Part shown: positions 1 through 15,000 of the stretch, one piece after another
How positions within the stretch are numbered: the first letter of the stretch is position 1
How the letters are laid out: each line of letters begins with the position of its first letter
Assembly (NCBI GenBank): GCA_036821485.1
Contig: DAISJM010000030.1
Location: forward strand, 1-40,225
DNA: 40,225 bases
Direction: 5' to 3'
Source: DAISJM01 sp036821485
Lineage (GTDB): Bacteria; Verrucomicrobiota; Kiritimatiellia; CAIQIC01; JAGNIJ01
Notes under the pieces: model-generated
Seen by the model: only the letters and a program-made list of their open reading frames with translations
What the model was told of the DNA's origin: nothing
Databases searched by the model: none
Translations under genes and position numbers: made by a program

Positions 1-3000
1 CGCATGACGGTGGCGGCGGGCCGATTCGACAGCGGCGATGATTTCTACATCGGCCGTACCGGGCTCGGCATTTTCACCGTCACGGGCACGGCAACCGTAA
101 GCCTGAACACCACGTCGGCCCACATCTACATCGGCAGCCTCGCCAACAACAACAAGGCCAATCGCGTGCAGGTCGACGGAGGCCGGCTGAACGTCGGCGG
201 CAACATCTACGCGGGCTACGTCGCGGGCACGTACGGGGCGATTACAGTCTCCGGCGGTGTGCTGAGCGTGACAAACGACATCTTCGTCGCCAACAACGCG
301 AGCAGCACGGGAACGTTGACGATGACGGGCGGTGTGCTCGACCAGGATGGCGCCGGCGACGTCCTGTACGTCGGCCAGAGCGGCCTCGGCACGATGATGA
401 TGGGGGGAGGCACAGCCACTGTCGGCGGACTGTTCGTCGGGATGAACGCGGGATCCATTGGCCTCCTGTCCGTCACCGGCGGCACACTGAACGTCAGCCA
501 ATCAGACAGTCTCTCCGTCGGATATTACGGCGCGGCTACGATGAATATCGGGAACAACGCAACCATAAATGTGGGCGATGGCTCGGGCGACACAGACTTC
601 TATGTTGGGAGAGTCGCTGGTTCTGCCGGTATGGTGAACCAGTCGAACGGCACGGTGACGATCACGGCAGGGTCCGCTTCCCATCTTCGGGTAGGCGACA
701 GCGGTTACGGAACCTACAACTTGTCGGGCGGCGTGCTGAGCATCGCAGACCACCTCTTCCTGGCCGATCAGGGCACATCAACCGGCAGGGTGTATGTGAC
801 CGGCGGCACCATGGCTATTCATGACACCTTGTTCCTCGGATACAATAGCGGGAGCATCGGTCTCTTCCAGATGACAGGCGGATCCTGCACGGCCGACGCC
901 GCCCAAGTCAGCATCGTTTCCGGCGCCAATGGACTGATGGCTCTCTCCGGTGGATCCATGAGCGTGGTAGGTTCTGGCAACCTGCAACTGGGTGTGAACG
1001 GTACGGGCACGCTGAACATGGCGGGAACGGCTGCACTGTACGTCGGTGATAACACCGGCGAGACCGACTTCATCCTCGGCAGCGGTGCGGCAGGCGTCGG
1101 TATCATCAACCAGTCCAACGGAACGATCACCATTCAATCCTCCACGGGTGACTCTGTGCTGAAGATCGCAGACGGCGCTTCGTCGCGCGGCTTCTACACG
1201 ATGTCCGGCGGTGGGCTTGGAATCGAGGACCACCTCTGGATCGGCAGCGCGGCAGGCGGCGTCGGAACGTTCCGTGTCATAGGCAACGGGGCCAGCATCG
1301 GCATTACCAACGATTTGACTGTGCAGAACGGAAGCTCGACGATTGCAGTGTCTTTCGTCTCCAGCGCAATCAGCCCCATCCTCGTGGGCGACGACATCAC
1401 ACTGACGGGAGCCCTGACGGTAAGCGATGACGGTTCGATGACCGACGGCTCCTACACGATTGCGACCAGCCTCAACAACAGCGCCGTCAGCGGATATTTC
1501 ACCGCGACCAACTGGCTGGGGACGAAGGAGGGTACTGTCAGCTACGCCAATGGCGCCGTGGTCATCACCTTCAGCAGCGCAGCGGCAGACATCCGGATTC
1601 TCGGGACCAACGGCACGTTCATCGCCGATGGGTCCTCCAGTCCGTCCAACAGCGTCGGTACGGACTTCGGAGACGTCGCGACGAGTGGCGGAACGCGCGA
1701 ACACACCTTCACCGTCACGAACAGCGGCTCGGCCTTGCTGAACCTCGACCACGTGGCCATCGGCGGCACGCATGCCTCGGACTTCTCGGTTTCGTCGGAC
1801 TTCAGCTTCAGTCCGACCAATCTGTTGCTGAACTCCGATTTCGCGCTGGACGGAGTCGCCGCACAGATCAATGCGGCCACTATCAACAACTGGGGTACTT
1901 GGGGCCCCAGCGGCTGGTATAACAGCGATATCGATTCCCAGATGTCCGTCAAGTTGTGGTACGACGATTCGGGGCTCTTCCAGGACTGGACATGCGCGGG
2001 CAGCGCCGTATACGAACTCAACGTCTACGCACGTCAGCGGGACGCCGAGCCCCTGGTCGACTGGCAGGGTTACCTGAAGGTTGAGTTCTACGACGCGGGC
2101 AATGGCCTGCTCGCCTCGCAGGAGCTGGACTACTTCCTGCCAACAGATCCCACCAACCAATGGATACTGTTGACCGGTTGCTACACCTCCCCCGCCGCCA
2201 GCGCCTATGGCCGCATCGTGTTGGGAGTCAAGAACTGGACGGCCACGGTGTCCGGAGCGGTCTTCTTCGATAATGCGCGCGTATTCTGCAGAAGTTTGGG
2301 CGTCAGCAGCACCGCAACGTTCAAGGTTACCTTCGATCCCTCGGCAGCCGGCACGCGCACGGCCATGTTGTATATCACCAACAACGTGTCCAGCAAGAGC
2401 CCTTACAACTTCGTTCTCCAGGGCACCGGCACATACGTGGAAATCGCCGTCACAGGAAACGGAAGCAATATAACCGACGGCAGTGTGTCGCCCGTCACGA
2501 ACAACTACACCGATTTCGGCAATGTCGGCTTGATGGGCTCAACGCTGAGCCGTACGTTCACGATCTCCAACAGCGGCAACCGCGTCATGGGTCTTGGAAC
2601 CGTGACGACCAGTGGCACCCATGCCACCAACTTTGTGATCACGACACAGCCCACATCCCCGCTGAATCCGAGCAATACGACGACCTTCGTGGTCCAGTTC
2701 GACCCGTCCGCCGTGGGCCTGCATACGGCAGCGCTCAGTTTCACAAACACAGATGACAGTGCCGGTGACGGCCTGACGGAGAATCCCTTCAACTTCTCGA
2801 TCCAAGGCACCGGCAATGCTGCTGGCATCTCGAACAGCCCGGCGTCGATCAGCGTATCTTCCACGCTGGGTTCCGCTCCGGCATCTGTCGGTTTCGGGGT
2901 GACCAACATCGGGCTGGGCACCCTATCCTATGCCGTTTCCACCAACGCCTCATGGCTCACCGTATCACCAGTCTCCGGCAGTCTTGCGGCTGCGGCGGGA

Positions 3001-6000
3001 CAACAGCACACAGTGACCTTTGCCGTCCCGCCGGGCGTACAGGCGGGCACATCCAATGCGACGATCACCATCACCGATGCCAACGCGTCAAACAGTCCGC
3101 AGACCATCGCTGTGGCGTGGACGATCAACGCCATCTCCGACCCCTCGGCGGCAACGTTGACGGCAGACGGCAGGGAACTCGTGCGACTGAACTGGACAAA
3201 GCACGCGTCTTACGACGTGATGATCGTCTACCGCTCCGGCAGCGCTCCAACCGATCCGACCCAGGGCACGGCGTACAGTGTAGGCAGTGCGTGCGGTGGC
3301 GGAACAGTTCTCTACAAGGGGTCCGGCGCACATCTCGAACATGTCCTCGCCAGCGGCACGACGCACTACTATGAGTTCTACTCGTACAGTGGCAACTACT
3401 ACTCCCCCGGGCTTGCCCGAAACGTCACCTTGCCGTCCTATTCGGCCAATGAAATTGTCGAGCCGTTTGCCTATACCAACGGTGTTTCACTCGCTGGACT
3501 AAACGGCGGCAATGGATGGACCAACACATGGACGGTTGGCGCCGGCACGTGGACCGCACAAACCAACGTGGAAAGCTGCACGTTCATCAACATGCAGAAC
3601 TACCCGAACATGGCGGCACAACGGGTGAAGCTTACCAACCCCGATGTCAACGGCAGCGGCACGGCACGGCGGCACTTCCCCGCGGTCACCAATGGCTCGA
3701 TCTATGCCAGTGTGATGATGGCCTACAGCTGGGAAGGCGCGAGCAAGTACGCGGGCCTGAGCTTCATGAACGGCAGCGTGGAGACCGGGTTCGTGGGCAA
3801 GGGCTACGGCGCCAACTGGTACACGCTGGCCATCGCTTCGTATGGTGGAGCAACCGAATGGTCCAGTTACGACCTGCGCGGGTTGGAGACCAGCACCAAC
3901 AGCACGTATCTGTTGATTGCGCGGTACAACTTCAGCACGAAGCAGCTGTCCACAAAGGCCTACTACCGCACCAACGGACTACCCCTGAGCGAACCCGCCT
4001 CGTGGGATGCCACGGTCACTGTGCCGGGCGACGGGATCACCCGTATAGACGGCGTCCGAATTTCCGGCGGCGCCGGAGATGGTGGCGCCATCGGCAACTG
4101 CTACTTCGACGAGGTGCGCGTGGCGGGATCCTGGACGGCCATGTTGGGTCTCACCCAACCCGTGGCCACCAACTATAGCGTCAATACGTCGAATTACGTA
4201 TCCGATGCTCAGATTACAGGCGGTGTGTTCAACGTATCCATGTACCTGCGCGACACGGCAGGGATTGAGACCACCAATACATCGGGCGCCTTCTTCCAAC
4301 CGAACTTCGACCTGTGGAACAGCGTGGGCATACAGATTCTGACCGACGAAGTGTTCAACTCATTCACGTATCAGGACAACGGTCAGACCGTGTACGCCTC
4401 CGACAGTTCGCATGCGGGCGCCGCCTATGACGTCACCGTGCTGGGCACGTACACCAGCCGTTGGAGTGCCATCAACTCGAACTACGTCTCGACGCTCGAC
4501 GCCACCACCCTCTCCAACGGGACGGCGATGACCTTCACCGTGTACGACGATGACACAAACGCGCCGATTACATTCGATAACCGGCTGAGAAACCCGAGCT
4601 TCGAAATCAATGGCACCACGGCCGCCAGTGCGTGGGGATGGGAGTGGAACAACCCCGATCAGCACGGATCGACCTGGGATCGCGCAATGTTGTGGACTCC
4701 GGATGGGTTCGCCCACACGGGTACGAACTCGGCTTCACTGCTCTGGAATGACGGGACCACGTTCAGTGCGGGGTGGTGGCAGGAAGTGACCAACGACACG
4801 CCAATCGGCACGCTTTGGACCGCATCCGCATGGTTCCGGCGCGACAACAACTGGACCGCGCTCTGGTACAACATCAAGATCGAGTTGTACAACTACGATC
4901 GCAGTTCCAAACTGTCGGAGACCGACTACGGCTTCACGATCCCGGCGGATACATGGACGAACATCTCCTGCGTGGCCACCACCGTGGACGGGACCTGCTG
5001 GGTACGCTTCCTGGCGTCTGGAGGTGGCATCGGCCCCGGCGGCATCATGCGAATCGACGATGCCTATCTTGCCCCGTCCGCTTCCATGCAAGTCTACATC
5101 GGCACGACGAATTACCCGAATAGCAACATTTCTTCAAACGGTATCGTAACGCTGACCGATGCCGACCTGGCCGCCGTGGGCGCACTCAACCCCCTCAAGG
5201 TTGTCATACCCGCCTACGACGAAGGCAGCGGCCTTTCCCGAGGAACAACAGACAGTGCGACCCAAATGAACCTCGACTTCGGCTCGTGGCTCACGGACAA
5301 CGTCACCAATTACGACGTGACGCTCAGCACACCCGACGCAGACACTTTCACCTACGGCGCCACAAGCACGTGGAAATTCGCCAACGTGCTGGTGGACTCC
5401 CTGGCTCTCACGACCAACAAGATCAGCGTCTCGGTATTCGACAAGGATGCAGACCGGACAGATGACCGACGACTGGTGACAAATCAGCAGTACGGCTACA
5501 TTGTGGTGAATGACGACGACGTGACCTATCCCATGGTTGGTAACGTCCTCCAGAACCCGGGATTCGAGATCGGAGCTGTAGGCAGCACCAACGCCTGGCA
5601 CTGGTCCTGGGATTATCCGGACACGCACTCCGCACACTGGGGACAGTCGGTGATCGGAGCCTTCCAGACCGTCGGGGGATCCAACTCGCTGTACTTCCGC
5701 AACTGGGACGCTACGGCCGACGGAGCCGGCATCTGGCAGGAAGTAACCAACAGTGCCGGCGGTGGTGTGGTGTGGTACGCATCGGCGTGGTGCTGGAAGG
5801 ATGCGGCCTACACCAATGGGGGCCAGCAACTCGCCATCCAATTCTACGACGCCTCAGGCACGGCCATTGGTGGCCAGACAAATGTCTTCTCGCTCCCCAA
5901 CGACACGTGGACTCTTGAAAGCATCATGGCTACTTCGCCTGCGGGTACCGTCCATGCCCGCTATGTCCTGAACACGTGGAGCCAGGGTCAGACGGGGGTC

Positions 6001-9000
6001 ATGGATATCGATGAATTGTGTTTCATGCCTGTGCCCGCTTTGAGAATCCGGATCGGCAGTACGTATTTGACTCCGTCTGACTTCACGACCAACGCCCGCT
6101 TCTACGTGGACTCAAGTCTGCTTGGCTCCGTCAGTGGGGCCAACCCCATGTACTTCTGGTTCACGGCATCTGACGCGGACAGCGGCCTCTCACGCGGTAC
6201 AACGGACAGCGGCAGTCAGATGAACGTGGATATCGGCGCCGCCATCACAGACGACGTGACGCATTTCGTACTGTCCAACAGCACAACTGAAGCCGACACG
6301 CGTCTCACCACCGCAACGAACGCATGGGTATGGTACGGATTCAACTCGGCTGAACTGGCCAGCCTGACAAACAGCGTAACCAACAAGATCGTCGCAAGCG
6401 TGTTCGATAACGACACCGACCGGACAGGCGACCAGTTGATCGTAATCAATCAGCAGTATGGTCTCCTGATCGTAACATCTGCCCCGCCGGTGCAGTCAGC
6501 CGTCATCTATGATGGGTTCGCCTCGGCCAGCGGCACGCTGGAAGGCGGCAGTGGCGGCACGGGGTGGTCCAACAACTGGGCACTCGGCGGCAGCTCACTG
6601 GGCACCTATGTTGCCGACTCCTTCACGAACGGCTACTCCAGCTACGTCGATCCAACTGGCAACAAGGTCGTACTGGACGGCACCACCGTCGGCACGTGGA
6701 ATTCCGCCTCGCGTAACTTCGATCGCGTGTTCACCTCGGGCAAGGTCTACTTCTCATACCTGATGAACTACGCCAACAACGGCAACAACAAGTACGCCGC
6801 CATCAACCTGCTGGACGGCACGACGGAAAAGGCGCTCGTCGGCAAACTCTACGGCTACGACAAGAAGCTGGGCATTGATGCCGACGTCGACGCCATCTGC
6901 ACGCAGACCAACAACATCGAGAATGGCACCGGCAACGATTACCTGATCGTGGGCATGTATGACTTCTCGACCCGTCAGTTGAATGCAACGGCCTACAAGG
7001 TGGCCAACAACAACAGTTCCGAGATGATCGCCGAGGAACCCACGGGCTACTGGCACGTCTCCACCACGCAAAGCGTCGGCTACATCACCCAACTCACCGG
7101 CTTCCGCCTCAACGCAGGCGGCCAGAACGGCGAAGCGGTCGGCAACGTCTACTACGATGAAGTCCGCGTCGGCACAAACTGGTTCCAGGTCACGCGCAAG
7201 CAGGGCGAAACCGAATGGGTCGCCATGGGCAACGGCCCGACGCCGAAGCTGCTCTACGTCGGCACCAACTACAGTCCGGCGGCTAACCCCCAGGGCACGG
7301 CATCCGACATCACCATCACCGACGCCCAATTGACGAACCTTGGGGACCGGCTCGATTTCGCGGTGATGTGGAGCAACTCGTACGGCGTGTTCATGACCAA
7401 CGGCAACGCGACGTTCAACATCGGCTCCCGCGCGGGCCGCGTGACACCGAACTGGGATCCCTTGTCGTACGGAGTGAGCACCAACCCTCTCGGGTATGAC
7501 TCGAACTTCGTGAGCTTCGTGGGCGCCAATGGCGCGCTCACCGTCACCACCTACGTTCAAACCGCGTTCACCCTGACGAACTCGACCGTCGGCGACACGT
7601 ACTACATCACGATGTCCGCCGAAAACAACAACACCAACGGCGGGTTCATCACCGCGCCCAACGGCGCTGACAACGTGCCCGTGCTCCGCGCGCTCACCAT
7701 CAACTCCAACGTGCAATTCTACGTGACGGACGATGACACAACGTACCCGACCATCGAGAACACCAACTATCTCCTGAACGCCGGCTTCGAGCAGGGATTC
7801 ACCTCTTGGAACCAGGGCAACGCAGGTTATTCCTACACCCTCGGCGAAGCAGCCTACAGCGGGACCTCGGGCGTCAAATTCACATCCGAAGCTGGCTCGT
7901 GGGCCAATCTGAACCAAGCACTCGTCGGCTCACCATCAAACACGTACACGATGAAGTACTACATCAAGACGCATCCTGATGGCTTCAATGTGACGCGGTT
8001 CTACATGAAGATCGAGTTCTGGGATGGCGGCAGCGAGATATGTTCAAACATGATCGACATCAAGTCATCGATGACTGATCAGTGGACTCTGTTTACGCAC
8101 TCGGCCACATCCCCGCCGGGGACGGTAGAGACGCGCTGCAGCTTGGGATATGACACGGCGATCGCGGGCGGCACCTGCTATGTGGACAGCATCTCATTCT
8201 CCGAGTCACCGCCGCCGCTGTTCGTGCGCATCGGCTCTACGAACTACCCCTCCGTGGAAGGCGTGTGGACCTCGGCCGTGTACCGCGTCACAGACGGCGA
8301 CCTCGTGGGCGTGAGCGCGGGTAACCCGCTGACCCTGTCCGTGCGCGCCTACGACACGGACGCTGAAGGCGACACCGGCCTGCAGCGTACGAACGCTGTG
8401 AGCGCCGATGGCACCAACATGTCGCTCTCCGTGGCCAACCTGACCACGAACAACACGACGAACTTTACCTTCACCGCCAGTTCGGCCAACACGAAGACCC
8501 TGAGCGCAACCAGCGTCTGGACCTTCACCTCCATCTCCACGACGATCATGACAAATTGGATGGCCGCCGGCTCCAACCTCGTCAGTTCGACCCTGCGCGA
8601 CGCGGATATGGACCGCGCGGGTGACCAGTTGAGCGTTACCAACCAGCACCTCGGCTTCCTGCGCGTGATTGATGATGATGAGGACATCCCGGCCCAAGGC
8701 ACCTCCCTGCTGGGCGCCCCGCTGGTGCTTGGCGTCGACGGCTATTATGCCAACATGATCGACGAGTTCTTCGACGGCACAACGCTGAAGTACCAGTGGG
8801 CTTGGGAGGCCGAGGGAAACACCATGGGTGCCGTCGACAATGGCTACTACTACATGTGGGCCACGGGCGCTTACTCCCAGGTATCCATGGGCAGCCGCCA
8901 CACCTACACCTGGGTCAGCAATGTCGAATACCGTTACCAGTTCACGATGGCCAACATGTTCACCGGCGAGAACTTCCGTGTATCCATGTTCCTCGTTGGT

Positions 9001-12000
9001 AACGATGCAGGTGTCCAGCCGTACGGCTACTCCGACTACCAGAACCCGAATGTTCTGCTCATGCAGGTCGGCGACTACGATGCCAGCGCGGTGCAAAACT
9101 GGGGCGTGAAACTCTACCTCAAGACCGACGCACCCGACGTAACCGCCTACGACGATTCCAACCCGGCCGTTGCCCTGCTCGGCGCCATGTACAGCATCAA
9201 CTACATGACGAACACGACGTTCGGCTTCCTGCTGAACGGAACCAACATCACGCTCTATGCCACCAATGCCAGCGCAAGCGTGAGCTACGTCACCAACCTG
9301 ACGGCCGCGCAGATGGCGTACTTCTCCACCCAGGCTTATGTCCACGTCGCCGGCAAGAACGACAACAGCTCAACCCGCGCCGGGGATATGGCAAGAATAT
9401 CCAACGTGCGCGTGGTCCCCACCCTCTTCACCACCAACACGGTCTACGTGATGACGGACGGCGACATGGCACACGTCAGTGCCAGCGCTCCGTTCCGGCT
9501 GAACTTCCCGGCCTACGACACGAACAGCGGGCTGTCGCGCGGCATCAGTTCCGCCGCCACGCAGATGAACATCACGGCGGTCAACCTGACCACCAATAAC
9601 GTCACGAACTACTACGCAACGGGAAGTGCAACCGACACCAAGCTGGGCTCGGCCACGAGCATTTGGCAATGGACTTCCATCGACAGCACTTGGATCACGT
9701 CGCTGATGAGCGCTGCCTCCAACCGCGTCAGCGCCGTTCTGCGCGATGCCGATAGCGACAGACCTGGGGACCAGTCGAGCGTGTCGAACGTCCAGTTCGG
9801 TTTCATCAAGATTGCGGACGACGATGTGGCCGGGCCGACCTACGAGAGCTTCAATGTGCCCAATGGCAGCCGAACCAACCTGCTCCCGGGCAGTATTGTG
9901 ATCATCGGCTATGCATCGGACGCACCCAAGAACCTGGCCTTCGTGCCCACAGTCGACATCGTCCCCGGCACGGTCATCAAGTTCACAGACAATGGCTGGC
10001 AGGCATCCGGTTCCTTCCGGACAGGTGAAGGCATCCTGACGTGGACAGCGCCAGATTCCGGCGTGGCCGCAGGCACCATCGTCAATATCTATACGTCGGG
10101 CGTCAGCGTATCCACGGGAACCATCAGCGGGTCGAGCTTCGACCTCTCCACAAGCGGTGATCAGGTCCTCGTCTACCAAGAGACAGCATCCAGCACATCG
10201 TTCATCTTCGCCATCAACGCCGACAGCACCGGCTGGAGCGATGCGACAACGACCGCGACCACGGCCATGCCGACCGGACTCGTCGATGGAGTCACCGCTG
10301 TGAATATCGGCAGCCCTGAGCGCGACAACGGCTACTACAGCGGCCCGCGCGGCGGCTCCAGCTTCGTACTGGCCACCAACGTCAGCACCGCCGCTCTGTG
10401 GACCACGGATGACAATGCCCAGACCTGGCCGCGCATGTGGTTCAGCGTGGTCAGCCCTGACGTATACGTGGAATTCTCCGACGACGCCCTGGTCGGCGGA
10501 ATCTCCATCACCGGCCTCGTGCAGGACGGCTTGAGCGGCGTATACCGCGCCGGCAACTTCGCGAACTCCCCCACCGTGACGGTCTACAACTCGGCTGGCA
10601 CCGTCGTCGCCGGCTCGTACTTCACCTCCGGCCCTTCATCGAACGGCGCCGCCGGTCCCAACCCTGAAGGTATGGCCGTAGGCGGGCTCGTCCTCTCAGG
10701 CGATATCTACTCGATCTACACGGCCAAGGTCATCTCCGTGGACTACGATGTAGATCGCACCGGTGATTCGCTGTCCTCCACACAACTCGTGATCCTGAAG
10801 ATTGCCAGCGATGACGACACCGTGGCTCCAACCGCCACGGCCTTCCAAGTGCGTGTCGGCAGCCGGGTGGCCGACATCCACAGTGGAACAGGAACCAACG
10901 TCGTCTATCGCATCACGGACGGCGACCTCTACAACGCCCTGCAGGGCACCAATCTGCTGGCCGATGCCGGCTTCGAGTCGGGCGCGGCCGGGGCGTGGAT
11001 GCTGTGGGGTCGCTGCACAATCGAGAATTGGGCCCAAGAGAGCGGAACCTATGGGCTGTCTCTCGACGCTTGGGACGCCCCGGCGAATGCCCCCTACTAC
11101 GGCGGTGCCTATCAGGACATCACCACCGGCGTTGAACCGGGCAAGTTGTATACGTTCAGCATCCGCGGCAAACGCGAATCTCAATTCTACGCGTCGAACG
11201 TTTTGCTCAAGATTGAGTTCATCGATGCTGCCGACACCATGTTGGACGGCACCACCAACGATGTTCTGCCGTCGATGCCCAATGCGTTTGCGGACTATGT
11301 TGTGCAGGCGCGCGCACCCGCCACCGCAGCAAAGGTCCGTGTGGTGATCGAGATGGTCTATGGCACCGGCGACGTGGGAAGCTGTTCCTGCCCGTGGGAT
11401 AACGCCAGCCTGGTCACGGCCACCAACCCGATCAGCTTCGTCTTCAACGCCTCGGACCCCGACAGCGGCCTCCGCCGCATGGGTGCCATGGATGCCAGCG
11501 CGTACATGAATGTTACGATCGAAGGTCTGGCCACCAACAACACGTTGAACTTCACCAAGAGCGACAGTTCGTCGTTCGCCGACACCAAGCTCAGTACTGC
11601 CACCAGTGTCTGGATGTGGTCCTCCTTCAGCCTCACGCAGATTACCAACCTGCTGCCCATCGGTTCGACCGGCCAGCTCTACCGCATCACCGGCAATTTG
11701 CCAGACGCCGACACAGATCGACCGGGTGACTCCACATGGAGAAATGACCAACAGTTCGGCTTCATCTACATCGTGGATGACGACACCAATGGTCCAACGC
11801 AAGGCGTCATGCAGCCCGGCAATATGCTCTACAATCCGAGCTTCGAGTTTGCGGGCTCATGGACGGGCGCGGCCGCCTATTGGGATCATGATCTCGAATC
11901 GCACATCGACGGCTCCGCCGGTGGCACGGTCGGTAACTACCTCCGCGTCGGCACCAATACCGGCTGGCGCGCCCACAGCGGTGGATTCGAAGCTTCCATC

Positions 12001-15000
12001 CCCGCCACTTGGGATATTCACACCAATGACAACGGCGGCTGGTGGCAGGAAGTGACCAATGAGATCGGTGCCGGCTCCACGTGGATTGCCTCGGGCTACT
12101 TCTGGAGTGACAACACCGGCGGCAAGGTCTGGACCGCAGCTTGGGCGGGCATCGAGGTCGAATTCTATCCCGGCACCAACCGGTTGCCGTCCGGCAAGAT
12201 CACGAACTATGCCACGGCCTTCTCGCCACCGGGCGAAACATGGACCTACTTCGCCGTCACCGGCACCGCGCCGGCCAACGCCGCGTGGGCGCGTGTTTAC
12301 GTCAACGCCAGCGGACTGGCGACCGGCGACAAGGGTGCCCTGCAGTTCGACGACATCAGCCTGCGCGCCGTGACCAACATCGCCATGGACCTCGTCATCG
12401 GCGGCCGTAGCGTGTACCGCACCGGCGGCGGTACCAACGTGATCTTCCGTGTTACCGATGGTGAACTCGCACAAATCGGCAGCACGAACACGTTGAAGTA
12501 CATCTTCACATTCTACGATCCCACCAGCGGAATTCTCCGCAGCACAACGGAGGAATTCCTGAACTTCGACATGGGCGTCCAGACGGAGTTGCAGGACATC
12601 CGCTCCATCTACGCGAGCAATCTCAGCGACGTCGCCACCACGCTCAACACCGCCTCCAGCGTCTTCGAGCAGGTATCCAACTACACCTATACGGGACCAC
12701 GCGCGTGGGCTGACGGTGAAACGGGTCTCGTATGGATGCTCATGCTCGACGGAACCAACGAGGTCCACCTCTCCGGTCCAAATGCTGATAGCGACCGCGA
12801 CGTGCCGGATCGTGAATGGGGCGGCATCAACCAACTCGCCGGCCGAATCGTGGTGACGGATGACGACACCAACGGTCCGTGGGCCTGGCTGGAATTCGTC
12901 GGCAGCAACTACAGCAGCTTCGGCATGTGGAACACCAACCCGATAACCGATGCCGATATGGCCGCAGGGTTCGACTTCGCCTTCGGGTTCTGGGATCCGT
13001 CCGGTCTCTTCATCACCAACGTGATCGCCGGCGCCACCAATGTCGACGGCAACTTCGGCAACGTCAATATCAACTGGGACCTCTACGATCCCTGGGGCAC
13101 AGGGCTCGTCACAGAGGCCATCCCACCCATGACCAATCTCTTCAGCCCGCTGGGCAACGGCTCACTCAACGCCACGATCGCCGTGCACAACGTCGCACAA
13201 CTGAACTACTACAACATCAACACGGGTATATGGGCCCTCTCCGTCAGCGCACAAGACCTGGATGATGACCGTGGCCACAACACCGTCACCAACAGCCAGG
13301 GAGTAGTGGACACCACCGTTCCGTGGGACCGCAAGGTCACCGGCAACCAGATGCTCAACTTCACCGTCTACGACGATGACTCTGTCGCACCGCTGTTCGC
13401 GTCCAATGCCAACACGAGGCCACTGGGGGTCTGGGTCGGCACCAGCAACTTCACCGGCAGCGCGACAACGACCAACGCCGTGTTTACGGTAAGCGACGGC
13501 GACCTCGCCGCGGCGGGCGGCACCAACCTGGTCCGGAACTTCAGCTTCGACAGTTTCAATTTTGCCTACTGGTTGAACGACGTTACCGGCTGGCGTGTAT
13601 CCGACAACCCCGTGGACATGCACGACGGCACGTACGGAGCTGTCAATGATGTGTTAACCAATGAGCTCGGTGCCGAGTACCGCGTGCTGCGGCAACAAAT
13701 ACCCGCCTCCCCGGGCGAAGTGTTCGATGCCAGCGTTTACATCAAGGCTGTGTCGGTGGAGAACTCATTCTCCTACCTGGAGGTACAGTTCTGGAATAGT
13801 GCGGGCACGCTGATTGAGCCCGACGGGCAATTCCAGTCGGCCCACATCACGGCGGATCAGGAATTCACGCTCGCCACCATCTCGGACATCACGGCCCCGG
13901 CCGGTACGGTGACGGTCAGCGTGCGCGGCGTCGTGGCGGTGGTGAACACGAACTACCCAACGGCCATGGTGAACGCTGATTTCCACATCTTCGACGACTT
14001 CATGCTGAAGAAGGTGGATAGCCCGCTGAAGTTGGTCTTCAGCGCATACGACGGCACCAGCGGCCTGTCCCGCCCCGGCTCCGACACCAACACGGACATG
14101 AACGTGGATGTCGGCGAGTGGGTGACCAACAACATGGCCAACTTCGACTACGGCCTGAGCAGCCCCGACTCGACGGCTGCCACGGCCACCAACGTCTGGC
14201 GTTGGGAGCATCTGGATCCGTTCGAAATCAGCATGCTGTATCAGGCCGGCACGAACAAGGTGTCGGCCACCCTGTTCGATGCGGACGACGATCGCGTCAA
14301 CGACCGGATGAGCAGACTCGACCAGCAGTTCGGCTTCCTGTACGTGCCGGACGACGACATCCTGCCGCCGGAACCCAGAACGATCACGTTTGGCGGCATC
14401 AGCGCCAAGTACCTCGTTGTAGCCACCAACACCGGTGCCGACGGCGCGATCAGCGACCGCTGGCAGGAAGGCGGAGATGCAGGCCCCAGCAACACCGGAT
14501 GGCGCGTCACGGATGGTTACATCGCCAATCTGTCCGCAGGCAATCCGTTGTACTTCGGCATTGGCGCCATCGACGTGGGTAGCGGTCTCGCTCGTGACAC
14601 AGAAGGCGAAACCAACACCATCACGCTCGTCACGATCGGCGGCGTCGTGGATGGCAGCGCGGCCAAGACCAGCTACGACATCTCCCGCAGCTCGGCAAAC
14701 GGTCCGAATATCGTCACCACGAATGTCTGGACGTTCGATGGCGATCCGGACTTCTTCACGGACAACATCATCTCCAACCTCATCACCATCGGCACGACTA
14801 CGGTATTTGCCACGCTGGTGGACGACGACACCGACCGGCCCAATGACCAGTCCGTCTCCTATACACAGAAGGTCGGCTATCTCGCGGTCATCGACGATGA
14901 CGTGGCGGTCCCCAGCATCACATCCATGCGGTACGGCGGCCAGACTTCGCCAACCGATGCCGACCTGACCAACAGCACGTTCTCCATCACTGGCCTCGTG

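Noticed and set aside
6754..9345. Long minus-strand open frames under the giant gene (e.g. 6754-7917, 8206-9345)
   Set aside because: They lie wholly inside the giant coding region, have biased, repeat-like translations with no domains, and are explained by the GC-rich third positions of the real gene. The same applies to frames at 778-2160, 10696-11802, 13765-15042, 15562-16863 and 17773-19083.
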